From Terriglobus sp. RCC_193 (GTDB taxonomy: Bacteria; Acidobacteriota; Terriglobia; Terriglobales; Acidobacteriaceae): 64,000 bases of DNA. Below the pieces are notes generated by a model that was given only the letters and a program-made list of their open reading frames with translations, had not been told where the DNA came from and did not search any database. The translations under genes and the position numbers were made by a program. Of this stretch, positions 1 to 8,157 are shown in pieces; positions within the stretch are counted from its first letter, which is position 1, and every line of letters begins with the position of its first letter. The DNA is taken from positions 930,001 to 994,000 of the forward strand of contig NZ_JBFUPK010000001.1 in assembly GCF_041355105.1 (NCBI RefSeq), given 5' to 3'.

Positions 1-3
1 AAG

Positions 4-1446
4 ATGTCTATCGGAACAAGGAGTTGCCGATTGGATCGTCGGGATTTTCTTCGAAAAAGTGGAATTGCAGCAGCCGCACTGACCGCCAGCGGTGAGATGC
101 CGGCCCAGCAGACGCCTCGGCGCCGACCGAACATCATCCTGTATCTTTCAGACCAGTTCCGGTGGGACTTTGTAGGAGCGAACGGAGCCAATAGTTCCAC
201 GCGGACTCCCAATCTGGATGCCATGGCGCGTCGCGGGACCAATTTCACGCACGCCATCACCAATCAGCCGGTCTGTGCTCCCTCGCGCTCGGTCCTGTTC
301 ACCAGTCGTTATGCCACGGAAACCGGTGTGTGGCAGAACGGCCCCGGAATGCGGCAGGATCTGCCCACACTGGCCGGCGAACTGCGCAAGGCTGGCTACA
401 CCGCAAACCTGATTGGCAAATGGCATCTGGCTCCCGGCAATGCAAAGCAAGGTGGTCCCGGTGCCGTGGCTCCGGAATGGCGCGGCGGGTTTGACGATTT
501 ATGGGAGGGTGCAAACGCGTTGGAGCATACCAGCCATCCCTATGAAGGCACTCTCTACGACCGCGATGGCAAGGAGATCACCTACAAAGACCGTTACCGC
601 GTGGACTTTCTAACCGATCGCGCCGAACAGTTCCTGCGGCAGAAGCATGACAAGCCCTTCTTTCTCTTCGTGTCGCAACTGGAACCGCATCAGCAGAACG
701 ACCTGAATCGCATGGTCGGCCCCAAGGGATCGGCAGAGCGATTTATCAATGCCTACGTCCCTCCTGATCTGCGCGCATTCCCCGGTGATTGGCACCAGCA
801 GTTGCCGGACTATTACGGAGCCTGCGAAAGCATTGATGCTTCTGTGGGCCGTTTGCACAACGTGCTGAAGGAAACCGGACAGGACGAAGACACCATCTTC
901 ATCTTCTTCTCAGACCACGGCTGCCACTTCATGACACGCAATACGGAATACAAACGCTCCACGCACAACAGCAGCATCCGTGTACCCATGATCATCGACG
1001 GCGCGGGCTTCAACGGAGCGCAGCAGATCAGCCAGCTCGTGGGCATCATCGATATGGCACCGACGCTGCTACAGGCCGCAGGCGTCCCAGTTCCCTCTTC
1101 ATGGAAGGGTCGCAGTTTTCTGCCTCTGTTGCAGGACGGAGCCGCACGCACCGCATGGCCAGATCAGCAACTGGTACAGATCAGCGAGTCCATGACGGCA
1201 CGTGCTCTTCGCACACAGGACTGGACCTATTGCGTAGCCGATATCTCCGGCGTCAGGAACGCCGCAAGTCCGCAGTACATGGAATGGCAGATGTACGACC
1301 AGCGCAACGATCCGCACGAACTGGTAAACCTTGCCGGACGCAAAGAGTATCGCGAAAAAGCGAAGGAGTTAAAGGCACTCCTTTTGGAACACATGAAGTA
1401 TGCCGGTGAGAGCGCCGAGATTAAAGATGCGACGCTCTACCACTAA
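4..1446 (+). CDS. Tat-exported sulfatase (arylsulfatase-type)
   Basis: This 480-aa protein is a type I sulfatase that would remove sulfate esters in the periplasm. The N-terminus carries a twin-arginine signal (RRDFLRKS, residues 12-19) followed by an Ala-rich stretch. The metal-binding start of the fold is LYLSDQ near residue 46-51. The formylglycine motif CAPSR begins at Cys91, and FSDHG near residue 300 is the second metal-site motif. Activity would need a formylglycine-generating enzyme, which is not in the window. The start lies three bases from the window edge, so an upstream start cannot be excluded, but the Tat motif sits where expected. The substrate is unknown; sulfatases of this kind act on sulfated polysaccharides or small esters. 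A tRNA follows on the same strand. Confidence 0.88.
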   Translation: MSIGTRSCRLDRRDFLRKSGIAAAALTASGEMPAQQTPRRRPNIILYLSDQFRWDFVGANGANSSTRTPNLDAMARRGTNFTHAITNQPVCAPSRSVLFTSRYATETGVWQNGPGMRQDLPTLAGELRKAGYTANLIGKWHLAPGNAKQGGPGAVAPEWRGGFDDLWEGANALEHTSHPYEGTLYDRDGKEITYKDRYRVDFLTDRAEQFLRQKHDKPFFLFVSQLEPHQQNDLNRMVGPKGSAERFINAYVPPDLRAFPGDWHQQLPDYYGACESIDASVGRLHNVLKETGQDEDTIFIFFSDHGCHFMTRNTEYKRSTHNSSIRVPMIIDGAGFNGAQQISQLVGIIDMAPTLLQAAGVPVPSSWKGRSFLPLLQDGAARTAWPDQQLVQISESMTARALRTQDWTYCVADISGVRNAASPQYMEWQMYDQRNDPHELVNLAGRKEYREKAKELKALLLEHMKYAGESAEIKDATLYH

Positions 1447-1507
1447 CGCCACATCACCATCAGCATTCCACAGCACGAGCCTGCGGCGGACTCTACAATA
1501 GATGCAA

Positions 1508-1594
1508 GCCCGGATGGTGAAATCGGCAGACACAGCGGACTTAAAATCCGCAGACCGCAAGGTCGTGGGGGTTCAAGTCCCCCTCCGGGCACCA
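1508..1594 (+). tRNA. tRNA-Leu (anticodon UAA)
   Basis: The acceptor stem GCCCGGA (1508-1514) pairs with TCCGGGC (1584-1590), followed by A and an encoded CCA. The anticodon stem GCGGA/TCCGC closes a seven-base loop with TAA at 1542-1544. A T-arm with GTTCAAGTC is present, and the extra bases between anticodon and T arms fit the long variable arm of tRNA-Leu. Length is 87 nt. Confidence 0.96.
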
Positions 1595-1687
1595 CAATGA
1601 TGAGAGTCGAGGCAGCAACTTTCCAGTCCGGGAAATGGACGGAAGGCAATATGCTTCCGCGCGAACAATGTAAGAACATCTCCCAAG

Positions 1688-1699
1688 TACACTGACTGT
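1688..1699 (+). promoter_or_regulatory. -10-like element placed for a leaderless start
   Basis: TACACT (1688-1693) lies exactly six bases before the ATG at 1700, and no Shine-Dalgarno sequence is present upstream. This spacing would place the transcript start at or next to the ATG. The same arrangement recurs at other genes in the window. Confidence 0.4.
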
Positions 1700-2230
1700 A
1701 TGATCATCGCCGCGCGCATCTTTCGTCTGCTGGCTCTTGCTGTCTGGCTTGGTGGCATCGTCTATTTCGGAGCAGTCGTCGCGCCCGGTGCGGCCGGTAT
1801 TTTTGGCACCACGGAGCGCTTCGCTGACTTCATTGGCCGCTCCATTCTTATGCTGCACATGATCGGCATTTACTGCGGCATTGTCATGCTGGTTGCGCTG
1901 CGGTTCCTGAATAACCGCGCCTTCAAGCCGCTGTGGCAGGGCGTGCTCATCCTGCTCATGCTAGTGCTTACGTTCGTATCGAATCGCGCCATCGTTCTGC
2001 CCATGGAACATGACCGCGCACTCGCAGGTGGCAACATCAGCATCCTGCTGCCGGATTCACCGCTGCGCAAGGACTTCGATGCGCGCCATCAGTGGTCCAC
2101 ACGTGTCGAAAGCACCGTGCTACTGCTCGGCATTGGACTGGCAGTGCTCATCGGCTGTGAAGCGGGCTTGCGCGAACGCATCACCACCGCGCCACCCAAA
2201 CGCGTGTTCGATCTGGATGACGAAGCATAA
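1700..2230 (+). CDS. DUF4149 family membrane protein
   Basis: This 176-aa integral membrane protein matches the DUF4149/TMEM205-like family. It has an N-terminal segment LAVWLGGIVYFGAVVAP (about residues 13-29), typical of that family. Further hydrophobic segments lie near 50-70 and 75-95, and another near 140-158, giving about four membrane spans. The function of the family is not established. The ATG is preceded by TACACT and six bases with no ribosome-binding site, suggesting a leaderless message. It lies downstream of tRNA-Leu and convergent with the SMR exporter gene, ten bases away. Confidence 0.75.
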   Translation: MIIAARIFRLLALAVWLGGIVYFGAVVAPGAAGIFGTTERFADFIGRSILMLHMIGIYCGIVMLVALRFLNNRAFKPLWQGVLILLMLVLTFVSNRAIVLPMEHDRALAGGNISILLPDSPLRKDFDARHQWSTRVESTVLLLGIGLAVLIGCEAGLRERITTAPPKRVFDLDDEA

Positions 2231-2239
2231 GCGCTGTCT

Positions 2240-2584
2240 TCAGTGCGCCTGCGACTTCGAAAATATCTGGATGACCAGCACGCCGATGCAGATCAGCACA
2301 ATGCCAAGCACTGCGGGAACATCAAGACGTTCGCGATACACGAGCCATCCCAGCAGTGAAATCAGCGTAATGCCAACACCGGACCAGATGGCATACACCA
2401 CGCCCACCGGCATGGTGCGAAGTGCAATGGTCATGGAATAGAACGCGATGGCATAACCAATCACAACAATGACGGAAGGCCATAGTCGCGTAAAACCATG
2501 AGACGCCTTCAGCGCCGTGGTCGCGGAAGTCTCCGCGCCGATCGCAACGGCAAGAGCCAGCAGACTGGCAGTACGTGGAACCAT
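2240..2584 (-). CDS. SMR-family multidrug efflux protein (EmrE-like)
   Basis: This 114-aa protein has four membrane segments and is of full small-multidrug-resistance length. The membrane-embedded glutamate is in AIGAETSATT near residue 18. The stretches FTRLWPSV and YAIWSGVGI (with the conserved Trp) and ISLLGW match EmrE very closely. The expected role is proton-coupled export of lipophilic or quaternary cations across the inner membrane as a homodimer. Upstream on its strand, TAGACT lies six bases before the ATG, and an AGGAG is too far away (over ten bases) to act as a normal ribosome-binding site. A guanidinium exporter (Gdx) is an alternative within the family, but the EmrE-like signature makes a broad exporter more likely. 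Confidence 0.88.
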   Translation of the reverse strand: MVPRTASLLALAVAIGAETSATTALKASHGFTRLWPSVIVVIGYAIAFYSMTIALRTMPVGVVYAIWSGVGITLISLLGWLVYRERLDVPAVLGIVLICIGVLVIQIFSKSQAH

Positions 2585-2610
2585 GCTGCCAGTCTAGCTC
2601 CTACTGCTCA

Positions 2611-3771
2611 CTACTCCACCGGCATACGCGCACGATATCCATCGCGCGCCATCACCGAATACTTCAGCTTCTTACTCTTCTCATCCACCATCGTCAGCGG
2701 CTGGCCTTCACGGTCCACCAACTCCACCTTGATCTTCCGGTACGTCCCATCCTGCGCCGTGTTGGTGGGGTGATACGTCAGCACATACTGGTTGCGGATC
2801 GAGTTATTGATGGAAGCAAACACCTCTGGAAACGCGCCCTGAAAGACGGGGAAATAGCTCTGCCCACCCGTCATCGCGGAAATCGTCTTCATCTGGTTAT
2901 CCGCCTGCAGATAATCCATGCGTGTGATGGCGCCCATATTACCGCGTGAATCCGACAACTCACGCGCCAGCCCGCCGGTGCTTACGGTGTAAATCGTAAT
3001 GTCCTTCGAGTCGCGAACCTTCTTGTAGATCTGGTCCAGGTTCAGCTTCGAAAATGTATCGCGCCCACTCGACACCAGGATGATGTATTTGCGCCCTTCA
3101 ATGCGGCTCAACCGGTCCAGCGTTTCGGAGATCGCATCAAACTCGTTCGTATCGCTGAAGCCCGGAATCGTCAGCGATTGCAGCGCCTGAGCCGTCAACT
3201 GCTTGTCCTGCGTGAAATCCGTCAGGATGTGGGTCCTCAGGTCATACGTCACCACGGCGACGTAGTCTTCCTGCCGCAACTGCTTGAAGAACACATACGA
3301 AGCCTGCTGCATATCGCGGATAAACGCCCAGCTATTCGCCGCAAATTCCAGCAGCATCACCGCTGTTATGGGCTTCTGCTGCATGCGCAGATCGGTCAGT
3401 TTCTGCGGCACACCATCTTCCGTCACACGGAAGTTCTCCGGCTTCAGTCCCGGCACAAACTGCCCTGTCTTCTGCAACTGCACGCTCACATCCACCGTGA
3501 CCACGGGCACATCCACGCGGATGGAGTAGTTCTCCAACTCCTTCGGGTTCTTTACCTTCTCCTGGTCCGGAGCGGGCGGTGGCGGTTCGTCCTCCTGCGC
3601 ATTGGCGCGCTTCTTTTTCAGGATGACGGGAGAGTCCTGCTGCTGCGGACCGGCATCATCCGTCTGCGTGGGCGTAGTCGGCTTGGTCTGCGTCTGCTGT
3701 GCCATCGCTACTGCTGGCAGCAGCATTGTCGCGGCAACCATGGCAGCCAGTGTGTGCTTCGTTCTGCTCAA
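2611..3771 (-). CDS. VWFA-related acidobacterial domain protein
   Basis: This secreted 386-aa protein begins with a signal peptide ending near AVAMAQ. A Gln/Pro-rich linker follows, then an N-terminal segment PVVTVDVSVQL (about residues 87-97), and a von Willebrand factor A domain from about residue 125 to 340. It matches the family restricted largely to Acidobacteriota (TIGR03436-type). The metal-ion-dependent adhesion site normally reads DxSxS, but here the position reads LLEFAANSW, so the leading Asp is absent and metal binding is doubtful. The start is TTG, supported by GGGAG eight bases upstream; no ATG fits better. The function is unknown, and the family is thought to act in protein interactions at the cell surface. 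Confidence 0.8.
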   Translation of the reverse strand: MSRTKHTLAAMVAATMLLPAVAMAQQTQTKPTTPTQTDDAGPQQQDSPVILKKKRANAQEDEPPPPAPDQEKVKNPKELENYSIRVDVPVVTVDVSVQLQKTGQFVPGLKPENFRVTEDGVPQKLTDLRMQQKPITAVMLLEFAANSWAFIRDMQQASYVFFKQLRQEDYVAVVTYDLRTHILTDFTQDKQLTAQALQSLTIPGFSDTNEFDAISETLDRLSRIEGRKYIILVSSGRDTFSKLNLDQIYKKVRDSKDITIYTVSTGGLARELSDSRGNMGAITRMDYLQADNQMKTISAMTGGQSYFPVFQGAFPEVFASINNSIRNQYVLTYHPTNTAQDGTYRKIKVELVDREGQPLTMVDEKSKKLKYSVMARDGYRARMPVE

Positions 3772-3840
3772 GACTTCGTCTCCCGAATCCGTTGGTGGTA
3801 TCCCCTAGCCTAAACCCGTCGCGCCAGGTGCATCACGGGT

Positions 3841-5685
3841 ATGGCACCAAGGCGAAACTTGGCACAGGGTACACTTGGCCCTACTGTGGTAGACGTGATT
3901 CTTCCCCGAAGGGCTACGCTGGCAGCGGTCGCACTGGCTGCCGTTTTGCCTATGGCAATCGCTGCGGCACAAAACGCCGTACAGCCGCCCCTGCACGCCG
4001 ATCCGTTCCCTCTCTCCGAGGTCCATCGCGGCCTGCATGGCACTGCGTGGACTGTCTTTGAAGGCACTGACCCCGAACCTATGGACGTCGAAATCCTGGG
4101 TCGCCTGAAAGACGCCATCGGCCCGGGACAGGACATGATCCTTGCACGCCTCCACGGCGCCAAACCGGAATTCACTGGCGTCGTTGCAGGCATGAGCGGC
4201 TCGCCCGTTTACATTGACGGCAAACTCCTCGGCGCGCTCGCCTACCGTATCGGCCAGTTCAGCAAGGAACCCATCTGCGGCATCACACCCATCGGCAGCA
4301 TGTTCCAGGTGCGCGACCTGCCAACGCTTGCACCGCCGACCATTGCCACGCCACTCAGCAAAGCCTCCGTCAGTGAGTCCAGTCCGGAGATCCACGCCAT
4401 CGACACGCCGCTGGTCTTCAGCGGATTCTCTCCGGATACCGTCGCAAAATACGCAGACAACTTTCGTGCAATCGGCCTCGAACCCGTCAGCGGCATCGGC
4501 TCCGCATCGCCGGAAACACACCAGCCGCAACCCATCGTCCCCGGCTCAGCAGTTTCCGCAATCCTTGCGCGCGGAGACCTCAACGTAGCCGCCACTTGCA
4601 CCGTCACTTACGTCGACGAGAAGCAACTCCTCGCCTGCGGTCATCCCATCACGCAGTACGGCAACATCTCCATCCCCATGACGAAGTCCGAGGTGATCGC
4701 CACACTCGCCTCTCCGATGAACGCCTTCAAAATCGTCAATTCCACGGAGACCGTCGGCTCGTTCACGCAGGACCGCGCGAATGCCGTCGCTGGCACCTTC
4801 GGCCGCACCGCTCGCATGATCCCTGTCAGCGTCGACATCTCACCGGAAGACGGCAGCGGCCTGCCCGCGCAATCATTGCACTTTGAAGTGCTGGACAACC
4901 GCCAACTCACACCGCAAGTCATGCTGGCCGCTGTTTATCAGTCGTTGAACCAGAACAACACCGCCGCCAACCAGATGAGCCTTCGCCTTACCGGCGACAT
5001 TGCGCTGGAAGACGCGGAAGGCCGCCCCGGTACCGTGCATCTGGCCAGCACGTTCGCCGCCTCAGACAATCAACCCGCGGCACAGCTTGCCACACTTTCC
5101 TTCGCGCAGAAATTTCTCGCCGTCTTTGGCAACGATCTGGCACAACCCAAAATCACCGGCATCCAGCTTCACGCCATTGCCGTGCCGCGCCGTGAATCTG
5201 CTGAATTGGAAACCGCGCGCCTCAGCACCAATGAAGCGCAGCCCGGCGATACTATCCAGGTGGAAGCCACCATCCGCCCGTTCCAACGCCAGTCCCGGGT
5301 AGTGCGCATCCCCATCACACTGCCCACCACGCTCACGCCCGGCCCGCTGCGCATCTTCGTCAGCGACGGCCCTTCGCTGGACCGCCTGCTCACGCCGCCA
5401 CCCGCCGCTGGCAGCGTAAACCTCGGCGTGCAGGATACCGTCGCGCAACTCAATCGCACCCACAGCAACGACCGCCTCTACGTCACGCTGCTCGACCACC
5501 AGACGCAGGCCGTCACCGCCGCCGCCGCTCTGCCATCGTTGCCGCCTTCCATCGCCAACGTGCTGCAGCCCATGCGCGGCACACGCCAGATCACCTTTAC
5601 CTCTGAAACCGCCGCCGAAGCCGGTTCCGCACCTGCGGAGGCGCAATTCTCCGGCGCGGAGGTTCTCACCGTTCGCATCCGGTAA
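3841..5685 (+). CDS. SpoIVB peptidase S55 domain protein, secreted
   Basis: The protein is 614 aa from the ATG at 3841, or 596 aa from the GTG at 3895. It carries an S55-type peptidase domain at about residues 55-270 in the longer numbering. The segment GMSGSPVYIDGK near residue 117 matches the nucleophile motif of this clan. A signal peptide is evident at LPRRATLAAVALAAVLP. It starts close to the N-terminus only with the GTG start, which favours 3895. The C-terminal 300 residues are Thr/Pro-rich and beta-sheet-like, without a recognised fold. S55 is best known from sporulation signalling, but this organism type does not sporulate, so the role is unknown; a surface protease or regulator is possible. 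It is followed by the secreted propeller gene on the same strand. Confidence 0.75.
   Translation: MAPRRNLAQGTLGPTVVDVILPRRATLAAVALAAVLPMAIAAAQNAVQPPLHADPFPLSEVHRGLHGTAWTVFEGTDPEPMDVEILGRLKDAIGPGQDMILARLHGAKPEFTGVVAGMSGSPVYIDGKLLGALAYRIGQFSKEPICGITPIGSMFQVRDLPTLAPPTIATPLSKASVSESSPEIHAIDTPLVFSGFSPDTVAKYADNFRAIGLEPVSGIGSASPETHQPQPIVPGSAVSAILARGDLNVAATCTVTYVDEKQLLACGHPITQYGNISIPMTKSEVIATLASPMNAFKIVNSTETVGSFTQDRANAVAGTFGRTARMIPVSVDISPEDGSGLPAQSLHFEVLDNRQLTPQVMLAAVYQSLNQNNTAANQMSLRLTGDIALEDAEGRPGTVHLASTFAASDNQPAAQLATLSFAQKFLAVFGNDLAQPKITGIQLHAIAVPRRESAELETARLSTNEAQPGDTIQVEATIRPFQRQSRVVRIPITLPTTLTPGPLRIFVSDGPSLDRLLTPPPAAGSVNLGVQDTVAQLNRTHSNDRLYVTLLDHQTQAVTAAAALPSLPPSIANVLQPMRGTRQITFTSETAAEAGSAPAEAQFSGAEVLTVRIR
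3859..3887 (+). promoter_or_regulatory. sigma70-like promoter overlapping the predicted 5' end of the S55 gene
   Basis: TTGGCA (3859-3864) and TACTGT (3882-3887) are separated by 17 bases. The expected transcription start, seven bases after the -10, coincides with an in-frame GTG at 3895. This argues that translation may begin at 3895 on a leaderless message instead of the ATG at 3841. Confidence 0.45.
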
Positions 5686-5735
5686 ACATTTTCCCTGACG
5701 GTCTATGCGGAGAGTGGATGTCTGCGTCGTTTTCA

Positions 5736-5766
5736 ATCAAGGAAAACGACATTCGCTATCCTTGAT
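5736..5766. repeat. 8-bp inverted repeat in the upstream region of the propeller gene
   Basis: ATCAAGGA (5736-5743) and TCCTTGAT (5759-5766) are perfect inverted copies separated by 15 bases, between the S55 gene and the propeller gene. It could be an operator or an mRNA hairpin; nothing else in it is recognisable. Confidence 0.5.
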
Positions 5767-5794
5767 CGAAACCACAATGTTTTAGAGGCACGCC

Positions 5795-7963
5795 ATCCGA
5801 TACGCCGCAGCCATCCTGCTCGCCACCACCGCTCTCACCGCAACGGCACAAGGCACTCGCCAGTGGACGGAAAGCCGCTACGACGAGTTCGAGCGCGGCA
5901 CTCCCACTAACGTCGCCATGCGCAACGATGGCCGTCTGGAACCGGCACCCGCGCTTCGCAGCATCGCCGCCACACCGGCAACTTTCCTGTGGTCGCTCGC
6001 AGCCGCTGGCACTGACCTTTACGCAGGGACCGGCGCACCCTCCGGCGGTTCACAACTCCTCAAAATCGACGCGAAAGGCGCCATCAGCACCGCCGCGTCC
6101 TTCAAGGAACTGAACGTCCAGGCCACGCTCGCTCTGGCAGACGGCAGCATCCTCGCCGCAACGTCGCCAGACGGCAAGGTCTATCGCGTCACCTCCGGCA
6201 ACACCACGCCGCAGGTCATCTTCGACCCGACACAGACCACTGAGAAACCGAAATATCTCTGGGCACTAGCCTTGGCAAAGAATGGCGATCTGCTCATCGC
6301 CGCCGGTGCTCCCGCCACCGTCTTCCGCGTGTCGCTGCAATCAGCGAATGCCAAGCCACAACTGCTCTTCCGCAGCGGCGATCAGCACATCCGCTCTCTC
6401 GTAGTAGCGACGGACTGCACCATCTACGCGGGTTCTGACGGCGCAGGCCTCATCTATCGCATCTCGCCAGAGGGCAAACCCTTCGCGCTGTACGCCGCGC
6501 CCAAACACGAAATCACGGCGCTGGCACTCGACACCGCTGGCAACCTCTACGCCGCAGCCGTCGGCGATCGCAAACCACCTGCCCTGCCACCGCTTCCCGC
6601 ATCTGGCCAACCCGCCGTGGCCATTACGATTCTGCAGCCCGGTTCGGCCATCTCCGCGGCAAGCAACTCCATCGTCCCCGACGGCTCCGAAATCTATCGC
6701 ATCGCCCCAGACGGCACGCCGCTGCGCCTCGTCGCGCTTCAGCAGGATGTGGTCTACGCCCTCACCGTCCGCAACAATGCACTCTTCGCTGCCACCGGCA
6801 ATCGCGGCCGCATCTACCGCATCGACACAACGCAGGCCAACACCTACACCGACATCGCGCACACTGAAGCCAGCCAGGTTACCGCCATTGCGCAAACGCC
6901 CTCTGGCCTCGCTCTGGCCACCGCTAACAGCGGCAAAATTCTGCAGGTGTCTGATATCGTCGCGGTCAATGCCACCTTCGTCTCCGACGTTTTCGATGCC
7001 TCCACTACTACGCGTTTCGGTCGAGTCGAAACCGAGGGCAGCGCCTCCGGCATTGACCTCTTCGTCCGTTCCGGCAACGTCGAAAACGCGCACGACTCCC
7101 TCGCGCATCTCTGGTCTGACTGGACACCCGTCAGACCCAACCAGACGCCGCTGCCTATTCCCGCGGCGCGTTACGTGCAGTGGAAGGCCGTCCTGCACCC
7201 CGGCACCCAACTCCGCTCTGTCGCGGTGAACTACCTCCAGCGCAACCTGCCGCCGCAGATAGATGACATCGCGGTACAGCCCGGCGCTCGTATCCCTAAT
7301 GCCACAGCGGCAACGCCCGCAGGCAGCGGCAGCATCGCTATCGGCTTCCGAGGCGCACCTTCAGCGGCTCCGCCGCTCTCCATTGCAGAGACCAGCGCAC
7401 CCCCCATCATCGCCACGCGCGACCGCAACGCCGTCACCGCCCGCTGGCTCGCGCACGACCCCAACAATGATCCTCTAACCTTTACCCTGGAATACCGCGA
7501 CGTCCGCGAGACCAACTGGCACACGCTGAAGACCGACCTCCGCGAGCGCTCTTACAGCTTCGATTCTTCGCTGCTACCCGACGGCAACTACGAACTCCGC
7601 ATCACCGCCACTGACGCTGCCGCGCACACCGTCGCCGATGCACTCACTGGCCAACGCACCTCCGACACCTTCACGATTGATACCACGCCACCCGTCCCTG
7701 GCCTGCTGACAGCCACCGTACAAAACGGCAAGCTCCACGCCACCTTCGAAGCCACAGACGCCACCAGCCCCATCGCTCGCGCCGAATACTCCCTCGACGC
7801 AGGCGACTGGCAATACCTGGAACCCACCGGCAGTCTAAGCGACAGCCTCACCGAGCACTACGACCTGACCCTCCCGGTTACAGGCACCGGTGAACACACC
7901 CTAGCTATCCGCCTAGCCGACCGAGCCGGAAACGCCACCAGCATCAAAGCGATTGCCAGGTAA
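5795..7963 (+). CDS. Secreted beta-propeller protein with C-terminal Ig-like domain, apparent ATC start
   Basis: The reading frame runs from an in-frame stop at 5783-5785. It encodes a clean signal peptide whose first codon would be ATC at 5795, seven bases after AGAGG. The next ATG is at 5918, which would delete the signal sequence (IRYAAAILLATTALTATA). From 5795 the protein is 722 aa. Residues 60-420 contain repeated segments such as GSDGAGLIYRISPEG, IYRIAPDG and GRIYRID, as in NHL/SMP-30-type propellers. The C-terminus (about 540-720) holds Ig/fibronectin-like segments with IDTTPPVPG. No enzyme motif is seen. Location is probably periplasmic or cell surface. The role is unknown. The unusual start is either real or a base change from ATG. 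Confidence 0.72.
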   Translation: MRYAAAILLATTALTATAQGTRQWTESRYDEFERGTPTNVAMRNDGRLEPAPALRSIAATPATFLWSLAAAGTDLYAGTGAPSGGSQLLKIDAKGAISTAASFKELNVQATLALADGSILAATSPDGKVYRVTSGNTTPQVIFDPTQTTEKPKYLWALALAKNGDLLIAAGAPATVFRVSLQSANAKPQLLFRSGDQHIRSLVVATDCTIYAGSDGAGLIYRISPEGKPFALYAAPKHEITALALDTAGNLYAAAVGDRKPPALPPLPASGQPAVAITILQPGSAISAASNSIVPDGSEIYRIAPDGTPLRLVALQQDVVYALTVRNNALFAATGNRGRIYRIDTTQANTYTDIAHTEASQVTAIAQTPSGLALATANSGKILQVSDIVAVNATFVSDVFDASTTTRFGRVETEGSASGIDLFVRSGNVENAHDSLAHLWSDWTPVRPNQTPLPIPAARYVQWKAVLHPGTQLRSVAVNYLQRNLPPQIDDIAVQPGARIPNATAATPAGSGSIAIGFRGAPSAAPPLSIAETSAPPIIATRDRNAVTARWLAHDPNNDPLTFTLEYRDVRETNWHTLKTDLRERSYSFDSSLLPDGNYELRITATDAAAHTVADALTGQRTSDTFTIDTTPPVPGLLTATVQNGKLHATFEATDATSPIARAEYSLDAGDWQYLEPTGSLSDSLTEHYDLTLPVTGTGEHTLAIRLADRAGNATSIKAIAR

Positions 7964-8083
7964 GTGAGGGCCGAGAGAGTGTCGTCAGCCAAGCTGAAAC
8001 TAGGCCACAGTCCAATAAGCAGCCACAGCAACAAACGGCCAAAGCAGGGACAAATGAGGGCCAAAGGCCTGACGAGATATTAG

Positions 8084-8102
8084 CCTAGGCCGAAGGCCTA
8101 GG
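8084..8102. repeat. GC-rich palindrome between convergent genes
   Basis: CCTAGGCC (8084-8091) and GGCCTAGG (8095-8102) are perfect inverted copies with a three-base loop. They lie in the 195-base gap between the convergent propeller and permease genes. The surrounding bases repeat the word AAGGCCT. It may act as a bidirectional terminator, although no T-run follows. Confidence 0.5.
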
Positions 8103-8157
8103 TAGGCTTCACCATTGCAAGAAATGCGCTGAAGGCGCGCTCTATACTCGCCGCGCG

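Noticed and set aside
1508-1594. tRNA-Leu as a phage or island attachment site
   Set aside because: No integrase or repeat of the tRNA 3' end is seen in the window. The same holds for tRNA-Gly and tRNA-Cys.
5062-5736. 224-codon minus-strand frame opposite the S55 gene
   Set aside because: It has no domain, no ribosome-binding site, and lies antisense to a supported gene.
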